From the NCBI GenBank assembly GCA_947447265.1, contig CANFKC010000010.1, forward strand, positions 53,896-117,895: a DNA stretch of 64,000 nucleotides, read 5' to 3'. A model generated the notes under the pieces. The model saw only the letters and a program-made list of their open reading frames with translations. It had not been told where the DNA came from and ran no database searches. Shown piece after piece: positions 52,888 through 63,135 of the stretch. Numbering within the stretch: the first letter of the stretch is position 1; each line of letters opens with the position of its first letter. The DNA comes from Chitinophagaceae bacterium (GTDB taxonomy: Bacteria > Bacteroidota > Bacteroidia > Chitinophagales > Chitinophagaceae). Made by a program: the position numbers and the translations under genes.

Positions 52888-55110
52888 TTATTCTTCGTCT
52901 TTTGGTGCTTTAGCACCTGCAGCCGGTTCGTCTTCAGCTTCCTGATCCATGTGCAGGTTCTTTTCCTGTTGATCCATAGTGCCAGGTAAAGCACTATTGA
53001 ACAATACACGGCGTGTAGGCAAATCACCAACTATGCGGAACTCTGTACGACGGTTCAACTGGCGACCTTCTGCATTGTCTTTACCATCAGCACTTGTTTC
53101 AGACGCAACCTGGTTCTTTTTACCTAAACCTTTCGCAGTCATACGGCCTCTTTCAACACCATTCTTTTCTAGGTAATCTAATACCGCCTGTGCACGACGT
53201 TGTGAAAGCGGACCGTTGTACTCGTCAGTTCCTTTACCATCGGTGAAAGAATAGATCTCTACAGAGATAGAAGGATTGTCCTTCATGAAGTTAACCAAAG
53301 TATCCAAAGAAGCTACTGATTCAGTACGCAAAGTAGCCTGGTCATAATCATAGTAGATGTTGCTAACCTGGAAGCTTTGTTTAATGCTATCAAGGTAGAT
53401 AGTAACGTGTACAGTATCATCAGCATCAGAACGCTTAACAGACATTGTACTAACTGTAGCACGAGATGAAGTATAACCTGCTTTATCAGCTGTTAGTACA
53501 TAAGAATGACTGCGAGCCATGTTGAAAAGGAAGTTACCATCTTCAGAGTTGTAAGTATTAACGTCAGATTTCTGATCGGTCATTTTTACAACTGTCTGTG
53601 CCATCAATTCCTGTGTCTTTTTGCTCAGTACTTTACCCATAACTACAAGACGTGGCTCATATTGAATACGCCAGATATCATTACAGCATGTAGGGTTTTT
53701 AAGAGCAATACTACCAACACGGTTAGAAACTACATAAGCATCTGGTTTGCCAATCGGATCTTTAATGAAATAGAATTCATCAGCAGATGTGTTGATAGGG
53801 TAACCCATGTTCTGTACTTTGCTGTAACGGGAAGGACCGCCATCAGCTGAGTAGATATCGAAACCACCGAATGATTTTTTACCGTTAGAAGCGAAATACA
53901 ATTTGCTTACGCGGGTATCATAGTATGGAGTTACTTCATCAAGCTTGGTATTTACTTGTTTACCGCAGTTCTGTGGACGACGGAAAGTACCATTCCTTGG
54001 GTCAATGATAGAATACCAGATATCGTATCCACCACGGCTTTGCAGCTTACGGTTAGATGCGAAATACAAAACTTCCTTCTTACCAACCTTAGCAACGAAA
54101 GGCATTGTGTTAGATGAACCTGGTTCGTTTACATTACCACCAACTTCAACAATCGGACCCCAGTTAAACGCGTTGAATTCAGAATAGTAGATCTTACATG
54201 TAAAAATGAAAGAGTCACCAACAGTACACCTTGTAAAGTAGAACCTGTTACCGCCCGGGCTATAGCAACCGTTGCCGGTTTCTGGTCCTATTGACTGGCC
54301 GTCAAAACCACCGTCATAAAAAGGCATAGGCCATTGGAATGAATCTACATAACCTGGTTGCTTCTGCGCAATCATGAAATGTTCCCTTGGAGCAACTGTT
54401 TCGCGATGATCAGGAACAATAGCTAATCCGTTCTTGTTTACAGTACCGAACAAAAGTGCAGTATCGCCAAGTGGATAAGGAGAAAGCTCTGTGTAAGAAG
54501 AGTTAACGTTAGGACCGCAATTGAAGATATTTACCGGCTGAGGATCTTTAATAGATACCATTGCCATTTCGCAACCATCTATCTCTACCTGAGCAGCTTT
54601 CTTCATGTCCTTCATTTCCTTCTGCGAGATCAACCTGTTGTATGGGTCAGCCTGGTTTGCAGTACTTGAAGTTTTCTTGTTGTCTTCGAGGAATTTCTTG
54701 AACCAAACTATCGCCTGCTTGTACTCACCCTGCTGCTTGAACATCTGGGCTGCATAGTATGATGACCTTGGATAGTCTTTCTTATCAAGGTAGTATGCTT
54801 CTACAAAGTAATGTGATGCAGGCACATAGTCACGTGTTTTTGCATAACACTCCCCTATGATATAAGTATAGAACGGATTGCGCTCATCTCCCCTTTTCAG
54901 ATCCTGGTAGTAATCTACAGCATTAAAATAACTTCCCTCGGCAAATAAACCAAGCGCTAACCCTAACTCTTTTTCAGGTGTAAATGTCCTCAACGGATCA
55001 TTTACTGAATTACGGACCTCGATCTTCCGCTTAGTCCCTTGGGCATATAAATTATAGTTAACAGTAACAAATGTTGTCGCTAAAATAAGTAGCAGCCAAT
55101 TTTTTCTCAT
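52888..55110 (-). CDS. PorE-like OmpA-family protein (TPR + PD40 propeller + CRD + OmpA)
   Basis: The 740-residue protein has a signal peptide (ends LYAQ), a TPR-like helical region (~45-170; LALGLFAEGSYFNAVDYYQD, QGEYKQAIVWFKKFLEDN), a PD40/WD40-like propeller (~200-460; LYFASNRKLQSRGGYDIWYS, LYFASNGKKSFGGFDIYSAD), a carboxypeptidase-regulatory domain (~475-560), and a C-terminal OmpA domain (~585-695; IYYDYDQATLRTESVASLDT, SQRRAQAVLDYLEKNGV) that should bind peptidoglycan. This order is that of PorE of the type IX secretion system, but Bacteroidota carry several paralogues, so a specific PorE name is not given. It lies downstream of a porP/sprF-like gene with a terminator between. Confidence 0.88.
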   Translation of the reverse strand: MRKNWLLLILATTFVTVNYNLYAQGTKRKIEVRNSVNDPLRTFTPEKELGLALGLFAEGSYFNAVDYYQDLKRGDERNPFYTYIIGECYAKTRDYVPASHYFVEAYYLDKKDYPRSSYYAAQMFKQQGEYKQAIVWFKKFLEDNKKTSSTANQADPYNRLISQKEMKDMKKAAQVEIDGCEMAMVSIKDPQPVNIFNCGPNVNSSYTELSPYPLGDTALLFGTVNKNGLAIVPDHRETVAPREHFMIAQKQPGYVDSFQWPMPFYDGGFDGQSIGPETGNGCYSPGGNRFYFTRCTVGDSFIFTCKIYYSEFNAFNWGPIVEVGGNVNEPGSSNTMPFVAKVGKKEVLYFASNRKLQSRGGYDIWYSIIDPRNGTFRRPQNCGKQVNTKLDEVTPYYDTRVSKLYFASNGKKSFGGFDIYSADGGPSRYSKVQNMGYPINTSADEFYFIKDPIGKPDAYVVSNRVGSIALKNPTCCNDIWRIQYEPRLVVMGKVLSKKTQELMAQTVVKMTDQKSDVNTYNSEDGNFLFNMARSHSYVLTADKAGYTSSRATVSTMSVKRSDADDTVHVTIYLDSIKQSFQVSNIYYDYDQATLRTESVASLDTLVNFMKDNPSISVEIYSFTDGKGTDEYNGPLSQRRAQAVLDYLEKNGVERGRMTAKGLGKKNQVASETSADGKDNAEGRQLNRRTEFRIVGDLPTRRVLFNSALPGTMDQQEKNLHMDQEAEDEPAAGAKAPKDEE

Positions 55111-55154
55111 GTGCGTGAGCGTTGATAACGGAGATAAAAGTATAAATTGGTTTT

Positions 55155-55194
55155 AAAAAAAAGAAGGGCTTCTAAAAAAAAAGTTTAGCCCTTC
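55155..55194 (-). terminator. Intra-cluster terminator or attenuator between sprF-like and OmpA genes
   Basis: On the minus strand GAAGGGCT (55187-55194 complement) pairs with AGCCCTTC (55163-55170 complement) around a 16-base loop and is followed by eight Ts (55155-55162). It sits 21 bases after the sprF-like stop and 45 bases before the OmpA start, so it should reduce read-through. Confidence 0.8.
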
Positions 55195-55215
55195 CAAAAA
55201 CGGTATCAATTTCTA

Positions 55216-56268
55216 TTAAAAACGAGTGCATGGAATAGTGCGCCTGCGTACTACTGAGTATGGACTAATGTACTTCAATGCAATTTCAAAACCGCCATTT
55301 CCGTTACTTACGGAATTGAGGGAAGAAATATTATAATCGTAGCCTAAGCCAACACGGAAATTCTTGATTTCAATACCGGCAGTGATCATCGCTGCATCAC
55401 CATTACGCAACCAGCCGCCTAAAAACACAGCAGGTGTAAAGTGTGTATCGCCATATTCGCCGGTAAGGGAATAATGAAACTCATTACCATATATCATTTC
55501 AGTAGCTGATGACTGGTACTGGAACAAGAACGCAGGGCGAAGACTTAACCTGTCTGCAACATTCCAAACCATACCTACCTCACCGGTATAACGCATATCC
55601 AGTACAGCATCGCTGTTCTTCTTTTTAAGAAGGGCGTCGCTCGGCTGGTTGATGTTATTTGCAGCTAAACCTATTACGAAATTAAATTTTTCGCTTACAG
55701 CCTGTGCGTAGCAAAGACCAGCGTTTACGAGGTAGTAGTTGATAGAATTACCGAGGCCAAGCTTATACTCCTGTGTAGAGCCCCCGACAAATGAGCTACC
55801 CTGGAACTCATCTGCAAAGAATAATTTTGAAAGGTCGATACTCTTTGAAGAGTAGCCACCCTGTAAACCAACCGCAAGGTCAGAACCGCTGTAGTCGCTT
55901 CCATTACCACCAAAAGTCTTATGGTAAGCCACTGATATCAGCCCTGTAAAGTTAGTTAGGTTACCGTCACCAGCCTTATCAGTATACAACTGTATACCAC
56001 CGGCAAGATAGTCACCATTGTTATCGCTTTTAATTGGCAAATCAGCCGATATACCTTCAGTAACATACGGTACAGTAACGCTCTTCCATTGTTGCCTGTA
56101 TATCGCGTTTGCACGAACCTTACCATAGAACATACCCGTAAATGCCGGGTTAATTACAAGGGGTTGCATGTCAAACTGCGAGAAGTGGATGTCCTGAGCG
56201 AAAGTAGATGGCGCTGTTAAAACCAACGCTGCAATACCTAAACGGGTGATAATATTTCTTCTGTTCAT
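55216..56268 (-). CDS. PorP/SprF family type IX secretion outer-membrane protein
   Basis: The 350-residue protein has a signal peptide (cleaved after TFAQ) and starts DIHFSQFDMQPLVINPAFTG, the family's hallmark N-terminus, followed by YRQQWKSVTVPYVTEGISAD. It then has a regular series of amphipathic strands (a 14-strand-like barrel) such as FRVGLGYDYNISSLNSVSNG and GGFEIALKYISPY. PorP/SprF proteins serve cargo with type B tails, and the adjacent upstream gene encodes one. The start is 17 bases after that gene. Confidence 0.93.
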   Translation of the reverse strand: MNRRNIITRLGIAALVLTAPSTFAQDIHFSQFDMQPLVINPAFTGMFYGKVRANAIYRQQWKSVTVPYVTEGISADLPIKSDNNGDYLAGGIQLYTDKAGDGNLTNFTGLISVAYHKTFGGNGSDYSGSDLAVGLQGGYSSKSIDLSKLFFADEFQGSSFVGGSTQEYKLGLGNSINYYLVNAGLCYAQAVSEKFNFVIGLAANNINQPSDALLKKKNSDAVLDMRYTGEVGMVWNVADRLSLRPAFLFQYQSSATEMIYGNEFHYSLTGEYGDTHFTPAVFLGGWLRNGDAAMITAGIEIKNFRVGLGYDYNISSLNSVSNGNGGFEIALKYISPYSVVRRRTIPCTRF

Positions 56269-56285
56269 TATAATAAACTTAGCTT

Positions 56286-59200
56286 TTACCTGATAATTGT
56301 TACGTTTCCTTTCTTATTAAATATCGCTCCTGACGAAGTGACTGCCTGTACTTCATAAACATAAACTGCAAGCGGTTGCGGCTGCCCGTTATAGGTGCCA
56401 TCCCAGCCTTTATCTATGTTGTTAGTTTCAAACAAAAGGTTCCCCCAACGGTTGAAAATACGGAAATAATTTAAAGTAGCAATACCTCGCTTAATAATTT
56501 TAAATTCATTATTTGCTCCGGTGCCTGGAGTAAAGGCATTTGGTAGCACCAAAAGGCCGTCCGGATTAACGATAATATCTATCGAATCTGTTGATTTACA
56601 ACCATCTGAAGTTGTACCATTTACTATATATCTTGTACTGATGTCCGGAGTTGCCAGCGGGTTAGAGACGTTATCTGCATTCAGCCCGGCAGGTGGAAAC
56701 CATTTAAATGAATTGCAATTTGTGAGCGGATCTATCTGGTAACTTTCACCCGGATACAGCACAACTGAGTCCGGAATGGATATCAATGCAGCAGGGAAAA
56801 CTGTTGCATAATAATGTAACGTATCCTTACAACCATTTATTGTTGTAACCACAATTGTATAGTTCTGGGTAGATACCGGGCGTATTACAGGAGCACTGCT
56901 GGTGCTGTCATCAAGATACATTGCAGGAGACCAATGGTACGAAGCCCCTACACCGGCAGTAATGTTTACAGTTGGTACAGCAGTGTCATGCGGGCAGAAA
57001 CTGTAATGGTCTGGAGTTATAGTAGCAAAATTGCCCGGGAACACAGTGATATGCGCTGAATCATTCGACTTACAACCTGCAGGTGTAGAAACAGTGACGT
57101 ACAGATCGGTAGATGCAGCGCCGCTATATACTACAGTAGCGGTAGTGGTGTTATCCAGGTCTGCAGGTGGTGTCCAGCTGTAAATATAACCAGTATACCA
57201 TGATGGTGTTACTGAAGCATGTACATGCAGCGTATCGTATGCGCAAAGCAATGTGTTACCGCCGGCATATACTACCGGATTAGGCTCTACACGTATATTA
57301 GAGGTAGCATGTATCGGAGGGCACCTGCCAAACGTAGCCGTTACAACATACAGTGCTGATGTGTCCGGTGTTATCAATGCATTTAAGACGTTCGATACTG
57401 CAATACCCGCAGTTGGCAGCCATTGATAGCTGAATAACGGATCGCCATTACCAACTACCTGCACAACCTTGCCAAGGCAAATACCTGTATCTACAGGACG
57501 AACCGAAATAGTAGTATCTATCACAAAAATGGTAACATTATCTGTAACAGAGCAATTCCGCGCTGCAGGGCTAACCGTAAGAGTATAGAAATTAGAGCCG
57601 ATAGTGGACGGAGTTATTACTGGATTAGCTATCGACGGATTGCTCAGGTCAGCCATTATAGCTGTCGTCCAGCTGTAGGTATATGCACTTGTACCAGCAG
57701 TGCCCGGCACAGTAAAGTCGAAATTATCGCTCATACCAATACAAATCGTATCAACTATGTTTCTCGGCGTCGCCGGAGTATCTACTTCAATATGGAAGCT
57801 ATCCAGTTGGTCAGGGCAATTTGCATAAGATGCCTTTACAATATACTCTGACGACAGCGGCGGAGTAATTTGCGGATTCTTTATGTTAGGGTTAGAAACA
57901 CCAGTTACCGGCGTCCACACATAAGCATATTCGTTTGAGCCCGTAATATTAACCTGCACAAACCTGCTGATACAAATAATGGTATCGCGATTATGCAGCA
58001 CGAAAGGAGCAAGCGTATGCACATGTATGGTATCAGTACTATTACATGAAGGGTTGGTACCCGGATTTACTGTTATGGTATAAGTTACGTCACCTGCTAC
58101 AGTCGGGGTAACAATAGTGTTTGCTGCTGTTGCCGTGCTAAGGTCGGTAGGCGGTGTCCATGTATAATTCATGGCAATACCTGTCGGTGTTACATAAGAA
58201 TGTAGTAATGTCGATTGGCCCACGCAGGTTTTCACATAGTGAGAATCAACGGAAACAACCGGTGGTGCAGGATCAACCAAGGTTACCGGCCCCCTTGTTA
58301 GCGTTGGGCACAAACCTACTTTAACCCATACATTACTATATACACCTGCACCCAGGCCGGTAATAACAGCAGTATGTGCAGATGAAACACCTATCGGAAC
58401 CGGCGCATGCGGAATACCATTCACCGTATAGTGCAGGGTATCAAGGTAGCCTGTTTGCAAGCCATGTAGGGTTATGGTGCCATCAGTATAGCCGCAAACC
58501 GTGGGATTGTTAAAGGTGACACTGTCAAACGTTGGCGTGTAAACCGCAACCGTAATTTCCCTCGTTTTTGGCGGACAACCTGCTGTACCACCCAATGTAG
58601 CGGTAAGCGTATAAGTAGTAGTAACTGTAGGCGTTAAGGTAGGCGTAAGGCTGGTAGCGCCCGCACCTATGGCTGCAGTCGGCGTCCATGCATAAGTTAA
58701 CAAGCTGCCGAAAACAGGGTCACCGGTAGCAATTGCGTTAACGATCTGGCCATTACATATTTCAGTATCAGGGGTAACAATATTAACACGGAATGAATCG
58801 TAGATGTCGATAGATGCGGTAGCACCAATAACGTAAACACCAGGATGGCAAGGGTCTGGAATAAGAATAGATACAATTACTGTCTTGACACCAGATGAAG
58901 CTGAAGGCAATGGTACTATGGTCACATCGGTTGTTGATGTATATGGAGCCAGAATAGCGCTATCTGGTATATAACTATAGTCCGTGCCATTTACCGCTGT
59001 TCCAGAAATAGAAAAAAGCACTTTAATTGCAGTGTCGTGTGTAACGCCTGTAGAAAAACGGAATGTAGCCGGCAGGCAACCACGAACACATTCTGCAGCG
59101 CCACCGGTAACTCCGAAAGAAGTAACAGAAACAGCGCTATTCGATGTAAGACTTCCCGCTTCCAGAAAAACGCCGGAATCCAGCGCATGATCTGATGCAT

Positions 59201-60020
59201 CTGCAATACCTAATTTTAAATGGTAAGTATCGCAAGGGCTTACCCGTGCAATTGCGTAAAGCGGAGTGGTAAGTCCATCGTAAGTAATAGTAGTACCCGT
59301 GCCATTAGCAACATAATATGCGCAAAACGGAGAACCGGAACCTAAAGCAGTACAATTTGAAATTACACCCGAGCCGGTTGCACCACAGTTCACACTATTA
59401 ATACATACTGGTATAGTTGTACCGGGAACCCTGGCGATGTTGGTTGGAGTGCCGTAAGCACCACCCGAAATAAGGAAGCCGAAAACATCGTTAAAAGTAG
59501 TGCAGGTGTATAATGTGTATTCTTCTGATCCGAATACATACTTAAATTTAACGGTATCACCTGCTGGTTTAAAATTGAATTCCAGTACGCAGGCATCATA
59601 AGTAGGTAAACCTGCAAGTGTTGTAAGGTCCGCATCACCAGCACCGCCGGTAGAACTGCTTGAATTATCCGTATTCGCAAAATTAGTGAAGGCGCCTGCA
59701 GTATCGGTATTGGTAATATTTACACCTACTACGGAAGCCGTGGTAACCGCTGTTCCGCAGGTAAGCACAATACCGCTATCTAAACCCAGGGTACTGGCAG
59801 TGGTAACAAACTGACCATAAGCATCCGCCGGGCAGGTTAAAGTAGCACCGAAAACACTCACACCCGGACCCGCTAGTTTCGCCGCCATTTGTGCTGCCGT
59901 ATAGCCTCCGGTAACGGTAACCTGCGCCTGGGTATTTATGCCTGCTAAGACAAGAATGCATATGGCTATCCCTCTGAAGAAAGCCTTTATTGCATTAGGA
60001 TTTATAAATTCATGAGTCAT
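56286..60020 (-). CDS. Choice-of-anchor L domain protein with T9SS type B (gliding-motility) C-terminal domain
   Basis: The 1244-residue protein begins with a signal peptide (~residue 33, NTQAQ) and a choice-of-anchor L domain (~40-270), shown by GSEEYTLYTCTTFNDVFGFL. This is followed by a calx-beta-like part (~290-410), about nine PKD/Ig-like ~90-residue repeats each with VC.G.... and TYxWTPxxxLSxxTxxNPVxTPxxTTxYxVT-type phrases, and a CHU_C type B sorting tail (NAFTPGTGANNEFKIIKRGI, FRIFNRWGNLLFETNNIDKG, WDGTYNGQPQPLAVYVYEVQ). It is a giant surface protein; its dedicated PorP/SprF partner is immediately downstream. Confidence 0.92.
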   Translation of the reverse strand: MTHEFINPNAIKAFFRGIAICILVLAGINTQAQVTVTGGYTAAQMAAKLAGPGVSVFGATLTCPADAYGQFVTTASTLGLDSGIVLTCGTAVTTASVVGVNITNTDTAGAFTNFANTDNSSSSTGGAGDADLTTLAGLPTYDACVLEFNFKPAGDTVKFKYVFGSEEYTLYTCTTFNDVFGFLISGGAYGTPTNIARVPGTTIPVCINSVNCGATGSGVISNCTALGSGSPFCAYYVANGTGTTITYDGLTTPLYAIARVSPCDTYHLKLGIADASDHALDSGVFLEAGSLTSNSAVSVTSFGVTGGAAECVRGCLPATFRFSTGVTHDTAIKVLFSISGTAVNGTDYSYIPDSAILAPYTSTTDVTIVPLPSASSGVKTVIVSILIPDPCHPGVYVIGATASIDIYDSFRVNIVTPDTEICNGQIVNAIATGDPVFGSLLTYAWTPTAAIGAGATSLTPTLTPTVTTTYTLTATLGGTAGCPPKTREITVAVYTPTFDSVTFNNPTVCGYTDGTITLHGLQTGYLDTLHYTVNGIPHAPVPIGVSSAHTAVITGLGAGVYSNVWVKVGLCPTLTRGPVTLVDPAPPVVSVDSHYVKTCVGQSTLLHSYVTPTGIAMNYTWTPPTDLSTATAANTIVTPTVAGDVTYTITVNPGTNPSCNSTDTIHVHTLAPFVLHNRDTIICISRFVQVNITGSNEYAYVWTPVTGVSNPNIKNPQITPPLSSEYIVKASYANCPDQLDSFHIEVDTPATPRNIVDTICIGMSDNFDFTVPGTAGTSAYTYSWTTAIMADLSNPSIANPVITPSTIGSNFYTLTVSPAARNCSVTDNVTIFVIDTTISVRPVDTGICLGKVVQVVGNGDPLFSYQWLPTAGIAVSNVLNALITPDTSALYVVTATFGRCPPIHATSNIRVEPNPVVYAGGNTLLCAYDTLHVHASVTPSWYTGYIYSWTPPADLDNTTTATVVYSGAASTDLYVTVSTPAGCKSNDSAHITVFPGNFATITPDHYSFCPHDTAVPTVNITAGVGASYHWSPAMYLDDSTSSAPVIRPVSTQNYTIVVTTINGCKDTLHYYATVFPAALISIPDSVVLYPGESYQIDPLTNCNSFKWFPPAGLNADNVSNPLATPDISTRYIVNGTTSDGCKSTDSIDIIVNPDGLLVLPNAFTPGTGANNEFKIIKRGIATLNYFRIFNRWGNLLFETNNIDKGWDGTYNGQPQPLAVYVYEVQAVTSSGAIFNKKGNVTIIR

Positions 60021-60353
60021 GTCGGGATATTAACAATGATATAAGACAACCAAAAATTAAAAAACGTTGGTTAGGAGCGCTTATGAAATAAAGTATACCA
60101 AATGGCGTAGTTATTTTTCTTTTAGACGAGGCGAAAAATCTGAGAATAGTGAACTATTTAAAGACTTTTTCAACGAAGTAGAAAGGGAAAAGAACAAGAC
60201 AGATACTGTACTTTATTTTATCAACGTTCCTTGGAGCCGGATTTAGCCTCCAAAGATATGTTTTTTATAAAATATTTCACAATAGTAAGCAAAATAATTG
60301 TTCCGGAAGCGCAAATAAGGGTTTTTGAGGTAAGTTTGTACTTTAATAACTGA
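60021..60353. promoter_or_regulatory. Divergent intergenic region with -7 element before ftsK
   Basis: No gene is seen. TAAGTTTG at 60331-60338 matches TAnnTTTG exactly, 15 bases before the ftsK ATG. A weak hairpin (TTGGAG...CTCCAA, about 60230-60255) has no T-run. The rest is AT-rich. Confidence 0.45.
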
Positions 60354-63104
60354 ATGCCGCCCATGGCCACAACGACTAAAAGTAAAAAGACGGCCACACC
60401 CGAACCTCCGCAGGAGGTGCCGCAGGGTGATTTGCCATTACATATTGACAGAAAAAGGCAAATAAGACTCGGTACAGGTATATTTTTCCTTTTACTGGGC
60501 GTTTTATCGTGCTTTTCTATTTTCAGCTATTTCTTCACCTGGGCCGAAGATCAGGACAAAGTAGCTCACATTCACAACTTTGGCAGCTTTTTCAAGTTCA
60601 TATTTTTTGAAAATGCAGGCATCGATAAAGATGTAATTGATAAAGTAGTGATTGCCAACCATGGCGGAAGGGCCGGTGCAGCTATTGCACATGTATTGGT
60701 TTATAAAGGTGCGGGCATTGCAGCTATCGCTATATGCTGCGGCATCGCATCTGTTGGCATTAACCTCATCTATGGCAAAAAGGCGTTAGGCCTTATGCGC
60801 TATATGCGCTGGTTATCAATACTATTGTTGTTGCTGGCACCTATCCTTTCTTTCCTCTTGCCAAATTCAGCCTTTCCATTCGGTGGCGCACTTGGCAAAG
60901 TAAGCATCGATTATTTTACGGGGGTGATGGGCTATGCGGGAACCGGCATGCTGTTGCTGTCAACTGTTCTGTTTTTTGTATTTGTGATATTCGCACTGGA
61001 TATCGGTCCTTTCTTAAAGAAGATGCGCGAGCAGGCTGCAAAAATGGCGGCCTCCATGAAACCTGAACCTGAAGACGAGAGCGAACCTGAAGAAAAAGTA
61101 ATTCCGGTTGCCGCACCTGTAACCGCGGTTGCTGCTGAGCCGGTTAAGGAAAAAAATATAATCAATGCCGGCGAAGATGTTTCTGATGTGCTGGCACCTA
61201 TACCACCAACGTCGAACAAACTGAAAGGTAATGCCGGAAACAACATTCCGCTGGTAATTGAAAATGGCGTAGAGAACAAAGAATGGGATATGGGCCTTGT
61301 TGAAAAACAAGCAGAAATAGCACATACTGAGGCTGGGGCTATGGAAGATGAGGAGCCACCTTTCCCGGAAGACGAAGAAGAGGATGACTTTGGCGACGAG
61401 AATGACTGGCCGGAAGAGGAAGAAGACCTTTCAGAACAAGATAAGTTGCTGGACAGGCACGAACCTGTAATGGAAGAAGTGCCTGTTGAAGAAACAATAG
61501 TGGAGGATGAAGAGCCTGAACTTTCTTTTGAAGTGCAACAACCCGTTGCTGCGCCTAAAATTCAGCACGGAGCGCACATTTCTATTGGCAGCAATGAACC
61601 TTACGCACCAGAATTAGACCTGCCTGATTATAAGTTCCCGACCCTCGACCTGCTTGAAAACAGGACGCCAGGCGCCATTTCCATGAACAAAGAGGAACTG
61701 GAACGCAATAAAGACCAGATTGTACAAACACTGAACAGCTTCGGTATTGAAATACAACAAATTACCGCTACAATAGGCCCAACAGTTACCTTGTACGAAA
61801 TCGTTCCGGCCAAAGGTGTCCGTATCTCGAAGATCAAAAACCTGGAAGATGACATAGCCCTCAGCCTTGCGGCATTGGGTATTCGTATCATTGCACCAAT
61901 TCCAGGTAAAGGGACTATCGGTATAGAGGTACCAAATGCCAATAAGCAGATAGTTTCTATGTTGGAACTGCTCGCGAGCGATAAGTTTGTGAATAACAAA
62001 ATGAGCCTGCCAATTGCGCTTGGTAAAAAGATCGATAATGAAAATTACATTGTTGACCTTGCCACCATGCCCCACCTGTTAATGGCAGGTGCAACCGGCC
62101 AGGGTAAATCTGTTGGTATCAATGCCATCCTGGTATCATTGCTCTATAAAAAACACCCGTCGCAACTTAAGTTTGTAATGGTTGACCCTAAGAAGGTGGA
62201 GCTATCCATTTACCGCATTATAGAAAAACACTTCCTAGCCAAATTACCTAACGAAGAAGAGCCTATTATTACAGACATCAAGAAGGTGATTTACACGCTC
62301 AAAGCCTTGTGCGATGAGATGGATGACCGCTATGGTTTGTTAAAAGATGCCGGCACCAGAAATATTAAAGAGTACAATGAAAAATTCATTGCACGCAGGC
62401 TCAATCCTGAAAATGGCCATAAATATTTACCATTCATAGTATTGGTAATAGATGAGTTTGCTGACCTGATTATGACCGCCGGTAAGGAAGTAGAAATGCC
62501 TATTGCGCGTTTGGCTCAGCTGGCACGTGCTGTGGGTATACACATCATTATCGCAACACAAAGGCCTTCGGTAAACGTTATTACCGGTACCATAAAAGCC
62601 AACTTCCCGGCACGTATCGCGTTTAAAGTTTCTGCCAAAGTCGATTCTCGCACGATTCTTGATACAGGTGGTGCAGAACAGCTGGTAGGTCGTGGTGACA
62701 TGCTGATATCTCATGGTAGTGAACTGCTGCGTATACAGTGCGCATTTGTTGATACCCCTGAGGTGGAAAACATTGTAAACTTCATAGGCAACCAGCGCGG
62801 CTACCCCAAAGCACATGCATTACCGGAACCGGAAATGGATGATGAAGATGGTGGTGGTAAAAATGTTGATCTCAAAAACAGGGACAAACTGTTTGAGGAA
62901 TGTGCAAGAACTGTAGTGCAAATGCAGTCTGGCTCTACATCGAATCTGCAACGCCGTTTTAATCTTGGTTATAACCGTGCAGGCAGAATAATGGATCAAT
63001 TGGAAGCAGCGAATATTGTTGGTCCGGCAGCGGGCAGCAAACCACGCGAAGTCTACTACAAAAGCGAAACAGAACTAGAGGGATTTTTAGGAACTTTAAG
63101 TTAA
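60354..63104 (+). CDS. ftsK: DNA translocase FtsK
   Basis: FtsK pumps chromosomal DNA at the septum and activates dimer resolution. The 916-residue protein has about four membrane helices (residues ~40-220), a long acidic linker (~230-420; EEPPFPEDEEEDDFGDENDW), and a RecA-like motor with Walker A GATGQGKS (~578-585), Walker B FIVLVIDEFADLI, and the sequence RAVGIHIIIATQRPSVNVIT. The C-terminal gamma winged helix (~855-910; LQRRFNLGYNRAGRIMDQLE) recognises KOPS-type sites. The ATG at 60354 (MPPMATTTK) or 60363 may be used. Confidence 0.97.
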   Translation: MPPMATTTKSKKTATPEPPQEVPQGDLPLHIDRKRQIRLGTGIFFLLLGVLSCFSIFSYFFTWAEDQDKVAHIHNFGSFFKFIFFENAGIDKDVIDKVVIANHGGRAGAAIAHVLVYKGAGIAAIAICCGIASVGINLIYGKKALGLMRYMRWLSILLLLLAPILSFLLPNSAFPFGGALGKVSIDYFTGVMGYAGTGMLLLSTVLFFVFVIFALDIGPFLKKMREQAAKMAASMKPEPEDESEPEEKVIPVAAPVTAVAAEPVKEKNIINAGEDVSDVLAPIPPTSNKLKGNAGNNIPLVIENGVENKEWDMGLVEKQAEIAHTEAGAMEDEEPPFPEDEEEDDFGDENDWPEEEEDLSEQDKLLDRHEPVMEEVPVEETIVEDEEPELSFEVQQPVAAPKIQHGAHISIGSNEPYAPELDLPDYKFPTLDLLENRTPGAISMNKEELERNKDQIVQTLNSFGIEIQQITATIGPTVTLYEIVPAKGVRISKIKNLEDDIALSLAALGIRIIAPIPGKGTIGIEVPNANKQIVSMLELLASDKFVNNKMSLPIALGKKIDNENYIVDLATMPHLLMAGATGQGKSVGINAILVSLLYKKHPSQLKFVMVDPKKVELSIYRIIEKHFLAKLPNEEEPIITDIKKVIYTLKALCDEMDDRYGLLKDAGTRNIKEYNEKFIARRLNPENGHKYLPFIVLVIDEFADLIMTAGKEVEMPIARLAQLARAVGIHIIIATQRPSVNVITGTIKANFPARIAFKVSAKVDSRTILDTGGAEQLVGRGDMLISHGSELLRIQCAFVDTPEVENIVNFIGNQRGYPKAHALPEPEMDDEDGGGKNVDLKNRDKLFEECARTVVQMQSGSTSNLQRRFNLGYNRAGRIMDQLEAANIVGPAAGSKPREVYYKSETELEGFLGTLS

Positions 63105-63135
63105 CAGATAAAAAATAAAAACAAAGAACAAGCAA

